Part shown: positions 22,190 through 29,889 of the stretch, piece after piece
Position numbering within the stretch: position 1 is the stretch's first letter
Layout of the letters: each line of letters starts with the position of its first letter
Source: Gryganskiella cystojenkinii
Taxonomy: Eukaryota; Mortierellomycota; Mortierellomycetes; Mortierellales; Mortierellaceae
Length of the DNA stretch: 29,889 bases
Direction: 5' to 3'
Assembly: GCA_015852425.1 (NCBI GenBank)
Contig: JAAAIG010000453.1
Location: 1 to 29,889, forward strand
Made by a program: the position numbers and the translations under genes
The notes under the pieces: generated by a model
What the model was told of the DNA's origin: nothing
The model's database searches: none
Seen by the model: only the letters and a program-made list of their open reading frames with translations

Positions 22190-24262
22190 ATGAGCGACCA
22201 CGAAGGGAAACAGGAGTATTTTCACAGCGAGGACAAGATCGAGGACAGTCAGGTTGCTAATGCCCAATACAATGAGGAACAAGAATATGGTGCCGTCAAA
22301 CGTGATCTCAAGTCTCGTCACTTGCAAATGATTGCCATTGGAGGTACCATTGGTACCGGTATCTTTTTATCCTCTGGAGGATCCGTCGCTGCCGCTGGAC
22401 CTCTTGGTGCTTTGATCTCTTACACCATTGTTGGTGAGTACTAAGCAGAGCGCTGCCAATTACAAAGAGAAAGAGCGTATGAACTTGGAAAAAAGGCAAA
22501 AAAAAAAGCGACCTTGGGCAGGAGTACAACATACTCATGGTTGTGTACTGACCTTCGGTTTGAGCTAACTTTTATTTTTTTTTTCGCTCTGCGCTTACTT
22601 TTATTTCTATTTTGTTTGCTTTGGATCCATAGGTATCATGGTCTTCTTTATCGTCACATCCCTCGGAGAAATGGCTGCCTATCTGCCTCTACCCGGTGCG
22701 TTTACAAGCTTTGGTTCTCGTTTTGTGGACCCAGCTCTGGGATTTGGACTGGGTGTCGGCTATGCGTTCCAATGGATCATCACTGTCACAATTGAGGTCA
22801 CCTCCGCAGGCATTATTCTGCAATACTGGTGGCCTGATCTCAAGATGTGGATTCCTGCTTTGGTCTTTATCGTTATTCTCGTTGGCATCACCTTGCTGGG
22901 TGTCAAGGCTTTTGGAGAACTGGAGTACTGGTTCTCGATGATCAAGGTCTTGACCTGTGTCATCTTTATCATAGTCGGAATCTTGGTCGATGCAGGCGCT
23001 GTCGGTGGAGACACGATCGGAGGTCGCAACTGGCATATTGAGGGGGCACCCATTGTTGGAGAGACCGCCAAGGACAAGACCGTCAACATCTTTACGACCT
23101 GTGTCTGGGCATTCTTCAGTTTCGGAGGCACAGAATTGGTCGGTATCACTGCTGGAGAGTCTGCGAACCCTGCAAAGGCCGTGCCCAAGGCTATTCGTCA
23201 GACGTTTTGGCGTATCCTTCTTTTCTATATCCTCTCGATCACTGTCATCGGACTTGTTATTCCATGGAGTGACCCCAATTTGCTCAATTCTGTTTATGCG
23301 GACGTGAATCAGGCAGCGGCCATTGCACCTTTCACGATCGTCTTCAAGATGGCCAAGTTGCCTGGCGCCGATCATGCCATCAACGCTGTTCTTCTCACCG
23401 CCGTTCTTTCCGCTGGCCAGAGCTCTTTCTATGCATCGACTCGTACACTGATGGCCATGGGAAGAAGTGGACAAATGCCTGCCATCTTTGGTCGTGTCAA
23501 CAGCCGTGGTGTTCCATTATACTCTCTTGCTTTTGTAACCCTGGTTTCTTGCATTGCATTCGTTGCCGACGTAAGTTGAGACATTTTTGTTTGTAGGCTG
23601 CTTATTAAGGACGAAATTCAGAAAGTTTAAACAACCATTCCTAACAAACGTCTTCATTCTTCTTCCCCGTGTTCTTAGGTCGTCGGAAGCGGTGTTGTCT
23701 TCACTTGGCTGGTGAACCTCACAGGTACGGATTGCCGTTCGTTGGAGTCATGTTTTTTTGGCAGTGTAAATGATGTCAAGGCATATCCATGAGGTGTGGG
23801 ACTGACTCAAACCTTTTTTTTATATTTCTTATAGGAATGAGCGCTTTGTTGACATGGTTGTCGATCTCGGTCATTCACTTGCGCTTCCGTGCAGCACTGA
23901 AGGCCCAGGGCAGACCTCTTACGGACTTGCCATATATCGCACCCTTCTTCCCTTACAGCTGTTACATCTCGATCCTCCTTGCGTTGATGATCGTCTTCTT
24001 GGAGGGATATCAGGCCGTTACCGCGGATCCTTTCTCAGCTGAAGGTGTAGTGGCTGTCTTTGTCGGCGCTCCCGTCTTCTTCTTGACAATCATCGTCTGG
24101 AAGATCTATCACAAGACAAAATTGGTTCCTCTGCTCGAGGTAGACCTTGATTCCGGTCGACCCACGATCGTCCAGGGTATTGCCAAATCCAGAAACGAAG
24201 ATGATGTCTCTGCACCCTGGTGGAAGAGGGTCGGTCGCCGTGTCCTCCGTTTCGTTGCCTAG
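22190..24262 (+). CDS. Amino-acid permease (APC superfamily, YAT family)
   Basis: Four exons: 22190-22433, 22633-23570, 23679-23724, 23835-24262; 1656 nt, 551 aa. A hydrophilic cytosolic N-terminus (~45 residues) leads into the family signature RDLKSRHLQMIAIGGTIGTGIF in TM1. About 12 membrane segments follow; clear landmarks are SLGEMAAYLPLPGAFTSFGSRF, the stretch around EYWFSMIKVL, FFSFGGTELVGITAGESANP, and SSFYASTRTLMAMGRSGQMP. The C-terminal tail is short and basic (KRVGRRVLRFVA). Members carry amino acids into the cell at the plasma membrane by proton symport. The GGTELVGITAGE motif is shared by general and basic amino-acid permeases (Gap1, Can1/Lyp1 types), so substrate range is left open. 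The third exon is only 46 nt and splits a membrane helix. Regulation cannot be read with confidence; the leader is pyrimidine-rich. Confidence 0.95.
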
Positions 24263-24820
24263 ATATAATAGTCATATAGTAATTTAATATTAATTTTGCC
24301 ACCAACATTTGCATACTGATGAAAGTGATTCTAGTTCTGCCCAATCAGCAGCGGCATTATCGTTGATCGGACAATCCGCCAAGACAACGTTTTTTCGATT
24401 TTTTTTTTTTTTTCCCTTGTTCGCAAAAGGTGTGCGTAGGCCAAAACAAACACCATGTGATTCGTCATCGTCATGTAGTGTGGACCGAGAAGCCATTCTT
24501 ACTTCGCAACATTTGAGCTAAAAGATCCCAATGGAAAAAACTATTTTTTTCTTGATGAGCATAATGCAATTCGTTATACGAAGGATCGTCTCAACGTTGA
24601 TTTTTCCGAACCCACCTCTCAGACAAAGGGATCGGGGGGACTGCTTCTTCCTTTATGCCCGTTTGACTTTTTTCCTTACTTTTGAGAACACGCGCAGCTC
24701 ACTTTTTCCCGTCTTCCTTGTTTTATCCTCTCTTTGCTTTGATTCTCTTTTTCTCCTGGACCTCACCTCGTCACATACGTCATTTCGCACCAGACCCTTG
24801 TTTTTGTTTGAACGCCCACC
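24263..24820. promoter_or_regulatory. Permease 3' end and ABC transporter promoter
   Basis: 558 bp between two plus-strand genes. AT-rich sequence directly after the permease stop (24263-24297) is the likely 3' UTR. A T-run lies at 24396-24413, and a CT-rich leader (24640-24800) precedes the ABC transporter ATG, which has a CCCACC context. No coding region was found. Confidence 0.5.
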
Positions 24821-27800
24821 ATGGATTCTGTGAATCCTCCTGTGCATAACCACAAGGCAGAGCTCTTTGTTCCCTTTGGCTTACTCACATTCACTCTGCT
24901 CTCCGGAGTTTACAGGTGTGTGTGGAGTGCGATATCTTCCATCGTAGTAGAAAACTGCACACAAGCACTGCCAAATCAAGACTAACTCTCTTTCGCCTCA
25001 ACTATCAGATATTTTTTTGTGATCCGAGCCAACTCTCGGTACCAACCCCTTCTCGCCCCGGCCACCAATGAGGATGAAGATAGCCCCCAGAACCACCCAA
25101 GAGGATCCAGGGCGACTCGACTTGGCATCACCCTTATGGCTCTTAACCACCTCGTTATCTTTACATTTGTGGGCACCTTGGTCGTCGTCTGCCTTCGCTC
25201 AGTCGTCGACAAGGTCTGGTCGGGCACCTTTATGGTACTCTACAACTTGATTTCGTTTGTCGCTTTCACGGCTAATCTGGCTCTTATGCATATCGAAGTC
25301 AAGAAGACGGGTCGCTGGAGTTGGGCCAATTACTCGTTTTGGTGGTTGGCCCTCGCGGCCGAAACTTTTCTAGCCTGGAATCATTTCGATCGTCTGGTCG
25401 TTCATAACTTGAACGGTACGGCAAACTTGTCAATTTTTTTTCTCTCTTTCGTTGTTTGCGCTATTTTTTTTTTGGGCTATGCAAGCTGATATAATTTTTT
25501 TGACAGATCCGAGTCGTGGACCAACAAACTTACTAATCCTTCTTTCCTTTACACTTTCAACCTTGTTTATTTTCTTTCCTCGTGGACACATCATTGCTTG
25601 ATATAGGCATCACACCCGAAGAAGATCGCAACGATGTTTTGTTTGATCATGCGCTCAAGGGACTGTTTGGGCTCCGCTATGTTCTCTTGTTGGTCCTTTC
25701 GGTTCTCTCGCCTGTACACTGGAGAAGAGAGTCCAAGGAAGAAGGTGACCTTGAAGCCTTGGGAGCTCTGGACCAAGGCAATACTGCAGACAGCATCTCG
25801 GCCATGGCCTCGTCTTCGACCTACGGTGGTGCTTATGGCACTTTTAAAGATTTGTTCTCTTCCTCAAAGCCCGACGCTCCAGCACCAGGTTCCGGTATGA
25901 TGTCCTCGTCCGATGCAGAGATTCAGAAGAAACTCGAGGCCGAGACGGCAGAACGTGCCAGTGCTTTCAACAATTTCTGGCCAAAGATCAAGAGTCTTTT
26001 GCCCTTTGTATACCCAAAGGATGACAATTGGTTAAAGTTCATGATCTTTTTGACGTTTGTCTTTATTGCTCTCGGTCGTGCCGTCAACGCCGTGGTTCCC
26101 TTCCTGACCGGCAATATCGTCAATGAGATGGAGCGACGCGAGTTTAATGTCAAAACGATCCTCATCTACGTCTTGTTTCGGTACTTGCAAGGCCCATCCG
26201 GTATCGTCAGCGCAGCTCGATCCTGGGCATGGATTCCGATTGAACAATATAGCAACAGTTCATTGACGATCCGATTCTTCGAACATGTTCATAACCTCTC
26301 GCTTCAGTTCCACCTGAACCGTAAAACTGGAGAATTGCTCCGAATTCTGGACAGAGGAACAAGTTCGATCGTCTCATTGCTGAGCACTGTCCTGTTCCAA
26401 CTCGTCCCTGTCGTAGCGGATGTGGTCATCGCGGTGGTTATATTTTGTACCAAGTGGTCCTGGAAGTATGGATTGATCATCGGAACCACGATCGTCCTTT
26501 ACATGGCCGTGACTATCCTCATGACCGAATGGCGAACCCAGTACAGACGCGCCATGATCTCGTTCGATAACGACGCTCGTGCCAAGGCTGTGGACAGTTT
26601 GTTGAACTTTGAGACTGTCAAGTACTACTCGGCCGAGAACTTTGAGATTTCGCGTTACAGGGACGCGATCAAGCGGTATATGATTGCGGATTACAAGAGT
26701 CAGATCACGTATCAGTTGTTGAACTTGTGCCAGTCCTTTGTCATTACCATGGGAATGCTCGCTGGATGTCTCCTCGTCGCGTACGAGATTTCACTCGGAG
26801 AGCGAGAAATTGGCGAGTAAGTTTTCTTTCGCATGCAGATAACACAGTCGGAGAATCGCGTATCCCGGAGACTTATCTTCGATCTTTCATCCTTGCTGAT
26901 TTCGATAGCTTCGTGACGTTCATTTTCTACCTGGCTCAATTGTACCAGCCCGTAAGCGGTCATATCTCTTTACTCTCGCAAAAACGTTTAGTCCGTAACC
27001 AATGCCACCCAACTCACCCGATGTCCCTTCTTTATCCATCTAGTTGAACTGGTTTGGAACGTACTACAGAATGTTGCAACAAAACTTTGTCGACATGGAA
27101 AAGATGATCAAGCTCTTGGAGCAGAACCAATCCGTCAAGGATGCCCCCAACGCCAAACGTTTGATTGTCTCCTCGGGCGAGGTCGTCTTTGAGAATGTTT
27201 CGTTCCAGTACGACAAGCGTCAAAAGGGTCTCCAGAACGTGAGTTTCAGGGTTCCGAAGGGAAAGACGGTTGCCCTTGTTGGTCCTACAGGTTCTGGGAA
27301 ATCGACAATTTTGAGACTCCTCTTCCGATTCTACGACGTGACCTCTGGCAAAATTTTTATCGACGGACAGGATATCTCTCAGACGACCCAGGCTAGTCTT
27401 CGAGAGCAGATTGGTGTTGTGCCTCAGGACTCTGTTTTGTTCAACGACTCTATCTATTACAATATCAACTATGGACGGATCAACGCGACCCAGGATGAGG
27501 TTGAGTATGCTGCCAAAGCCGCTCAGATCCACGACAAGATTCAAGATTTCCCTGATGGTTATGCGACCAAGGTCGGGGAGCGTGGTCTGAGATTGTCGGG
27601 AGGCGAGAAACAACGTGTTGCAATTGCGAGAACGATCTTGAAGAACCCGCCAATAGTTTTGCTGGACGAGGCAACCTCAGCCTTGGACAGCACCACGGAG
27701 AGTCAGATCCAAGCAGCCTTGGCAAGAATGACCGAGAACAGGACCACACTTGTGGTCGCTCACCGATTGAGTACGATTGTGAACTCGGATTTGATTCTCT

Positions 27801-28354
27801 GTATCAAAGATGGTGTCGTTATCGAGCAAGGCACTCACGAGGAGCTGATCGAGCAAGCCGTGAACAACGGGGGTGAAGGTAAGAGCCTATTACCTTAAGA
27901 GATGTCGAACTTTGGCATTATGTCCCTTATCGGTATGAGCTGACGTTATTATATTTTTTCATACGCAGGAGTTTACTACGAAATGTGGAAGCAGCAGATC
28001 AGAGAGGAGCAAGGCGACGACTCGACCACTGTAGACGGTGACGTTTCTGACGAATCAGAGTCGAAAAGGGGCAAAGGCAAGAGCAAGGGCAAGGGCAAGG
28101 GAAGCAAGGAGACTGTTGACAAGATTGTCGACCAACAGACCAAGGAACCCTCCGTAGCCCCAGCCATGATCCAGGAGGCACCTTCAGCGCCATCGGTGGC
28201 TGACTCGACCGAGCTTGTTGAGGTTGTTGTGGATCGGGAGAGAGCCGAGACTCCGGAACTTGATCAGGTCACGCCTTCGGCTCAGGGATCAATCTCATCT
28301 ACCTCCAACTCTCCCACGGGCAAAAAGAAGAAAAAGTCCAACAAAAAGAAGTAA
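24821..28354 (+). CDS. HMT1: HMT1-like vacuolar ABC half-transporter
   Basis: Six exons: 24821-24915, 25009-25415, 25607-26816, 26909-26951 (43 nt), 27044-27878, 27969-28354; 2976 nt, 991 aa. An N-terminal hydrophobic extension of about five helices (residues ~15-200) precedes a six-helix ABC membrane domain (~300-600), which contains [16 protein letters not shown]. The nucleotide-binding domain follows: Walker [10 protein letters not shown] (665-673), signature [12 protein letters not shown] (769 on), Walker [13 protein letters not shown] with D793/E794, and the H-loop H825. All ATPase motifs are intact. The extra N-terminal helices and overall order fit the HMT1/ABCB6-type family; fission yeast Hmt1 moves metal-binding peptide complexes into the vacuole. 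Mitochondrial ATM1 is the main alternative, but it lacks such an N-terminal region. The ~125-residue tail after [10 protein letters not shown] is unusual, with a Lys/Gly repeat and a [10 protein letters not shown] end. Confidence 0.92.
28068..28112 (+). repeat. Lys/Gly-coding short repeat in ABC transporter tail
   Basis: Six-base units of the type GGCAAG (with GGCAAA and AGCAAG variants) repeat about six times and code for alternating Lys and Gly/Ser. It is a low-complexity, probably length-variable stretch in the cytosolic C-terminus. Confidence 0.75.
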
Positions 28355-28573
28355 AAATGCATAGATACCTTGGATCGGGGAATCTTTTTTCAAGTTTTTT
28401 GAGAGTCTCCAGACATATCACGAAATAAAATAAGCCTGCTTTGTGTTTACTTTGTGAAATGGTATTAATAATGCATATTTTTGCCAAAGGACATGATTAT
28501 GTTGCAGTAACTTTTGGGTAATATAACGGGGAGGATAAATGGCGCGGGAAAATACAGTCTAAAAGTACATTTT
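28355..28573. other. Convergent 3' region with poly(A) signal
   Basis: The ABC transporter and the MFS gene end tail to tail here. AATAAA at 28424-28429, about 70 nt past the ABC stop, is the likely cleavage signal. The MFS 3' UTR occupies the other side. Confidence 0.55.
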
Positions 28574-29866
28574 TTAACGTCCAGCAAGGAGAGCCCTCCG
28601 TTTTTGACGAATGCCCATCCGTATACTTAAGGCACAACTCAAAAGACAGGCTGTGAGCGATCCCACCAGAGCCCAACGGAAGCATCCATGACCTTTACAG
28701 GCCTGTGGCTCCCCATCGACAATAGGACGAGCTGCATCCATAACCAGTCCAAATAGCAAGTTGAACAACATGCCTCCAAAAGCGGCTCCCCAGGACAGCC
28801 AGCCCCTTCAAAAGAAAGATATCAGCATAATAATGGTTCTGTTAGCAGTTATAGGTTTTCATCAATCAGCACAGATGACGAAAAAAATATGAAATAGTCT
28901 ATGCAGGTGCTTGAACTCACCAGTTTTGTCCGCAAGTTTCTTCGCCCCAGAGTTCTGCAACAATGATGCCAGCGACGCCAAAGTACCCCCCGTAGGCTAT
29001 ACCAGCCAAGATCGAGCAAGCATAGAGCCACTGCAAGGACGCAAACATGCCCACGATCTGAGCGAGACCCATAGTTGCAGTCGCGACCGGCAGAACGTAG
29101 ATCCGCTGAGCTCCATATCGTGAGATAGCGATATCGGATCCCAACCCGGCGAGGATACGACCGAAGTAACTTGAGACACTAATAAGACCCACATGCTTTG
29201 CACGCATAGATGCCACAGGGGTGGTCTCCTCTGCGGGCTTGTTGAACATCCAAAGAGGGTCACCTCTCTCGGATAGCGCTACTGTATCGACCATGGCAGT
29301 AATCGAGTTGATGATCATCAACCCTGTTCCTGCGAGACATATCATGATAAAAAAGAAGTACTGCGCATCTCGATCGAGGAAAAATGCCTTGCCACTGACA
29401 GAGACGACTTCAGTCTTGTAATAAATCGGCGTTGCTGAAGTGGTAGCAGTGGGATCCTCGACGGCGGTGGTCTCTCTCAACAGCGGTGTCTGCTCAGAGT
29501 TCGTCCACTCATGGGTGTGATCGTGGGAATGTGGCTGAGGTTGTTCCCGAACAAATGCTCCAGCTTCTTGTAACAAAGAGGGCTCTAAAATGGTGTGATC
29601 GTCTCCGTTGCTCGACACTTCTTCTTCTTCGTCTTCTTCTGCGGTAGGTTGGGGCCAGATGTTGAGTCCGAAAATGGATAGGAAATTGAACAGACCTCCA
29701 GAGACGCCCAAAAATAGAAGGAAGTTAACCGTGTCCAGTTCTTTCTCTTCCTTGTTTGACTTGTAAAAGAGCCCGTTCAGAGGAGATGAGGCGCTCATCG
29801 TAAAGAAGCTTTGAGCCACCATAGTCAACAACGCTGCGGAAAGACCAAAGAAACTGACAGGGATGC
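28574..29866 (-). CDS. MFS transporter, nodulin-like/MCH1-type (C-terminal part)
   Basis: Two exons are visible: 29866-28921 and 28805-28574; the frame is kept across the 115-nt intron (28806-28920), giving CGQNWGWLSWGAAFGG. At 29867 a good 3' splice site (TTGTTGTAG) shows that coding continues upstream outside the window; the first visible residues are GIPVSFFGLSAALLTMVAQSFF. About 390 residues are seen with roughly nine membrane helices. FLLFLGVSGGLFNFLS..GLNIWP and the later YFGRILAGLGSD (an MFS motif-A-like loop) fit the nodulin-like/Mch1 branch of the major facilitator superfamily, whose fungal substrates are mostly unknown. A long cytosolic loop between the halves is acidic (EEDEEEE) and carries a His cluster, HSHDHTHE. 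The gene converges with the ABC transporter; no functional link is shown. Confidence 0.85.
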
Positions 29867-29889
29867 CTACAACAAGTCAGCCCAAAAAA

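Noticed and set aside
22689..23474. 261-codon open frame on minus
   Set aside because: Antisense to exon 2 of the permease, which carries clear family motifs.
27032..27613. 193-codon open frame on minus
   Set aside because: Antisense to the ATPase domain of the ABC transporter.

Overview
The window looks like nuclear DNA of a filamentous fungus, most likely an early-diverging (Mucoromycota, Mortierella-type) species. Nearly every gene is split by short GT..AG introns of about 55-380 nt, with CTAAC/CTAAT-like branch sites where I looked. Leaders are pyrimidine-rich and AATAAA signals follow several stops. The gene set (ARP3, MGA2/SPT23, PA2G4, TATDN1, a USP1-type deubiquitinase, HMT1-type ABC transporter, amino-acid permease, P450, F-box/LRR) is eukaryotic and fungal. 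The placement in Mortierellomycotina is inference from gene style, not proven. No bacterial operon, CRISPR array, tRNA or rRNA was recognised.

Layout. 1-413: a decayed retrotransposon Gag end. 749-2692 (+): intronless F-box/LRR protein. 3070-7564 (-): MGA2/SPT23-type membrane-tethered transcription factor, 3 exons, 1309 aa. 8521-10799 (+): ARP3, 8 exons, 419 aa, sharing a ~950-bp divergent promoter with MGA2. 11189-13396 (-): cytochrome P450, 5 exons, 523 aa. 14158-16059 (-): PA2G4/EBP1 homologue, 5 exons, 394 aa. 16311-19471 (-): USP1-like ubiquitin hydrolase, 4 exons, about 956 aa. 19864-21170 (-): TATDN1-type nuclease, 5 exons, 317 aa. 22190-24262 (+): amino-acid permease, 4 exons, 551 aa. 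24821-28354 (+): HMT1-like ABC half-transporter, 6 exons, 991 aa. 28574-29866 (-): C-terminal part of an MFS transporter that runs off the right edge.

Exon-intron models were built by hand from splice signals and checked for reading phase. In every complete multi-exon model the summed exon lengths are a multiple of three and the joined protein matches its family across the junctions. Four neighbours in a row (P450, PA2G4, USP1-like, TATDN1) are on the minus strand, but nothing suggests co-transcription. The genes belong to separate housekeeping jobs: lipid/membrane sensing, actin branching, oxidation, ribosome/growth control, ubiquitin removal, DNA cleavage, amino-acid uptake and metal/conjugate transport.

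No clear new multi-gene system is visible. The points most worth a second look are the four PCNA-box-like motifs in the disordered N-terminus of the USP1-like enzyme, its possible ATG-only coding exon, a 17-nt first coding exon beside a GA microsatellite in MGA2, a 23-nt microexon in the P450, and an unexplained kilobase between TATDN1 and the permease.
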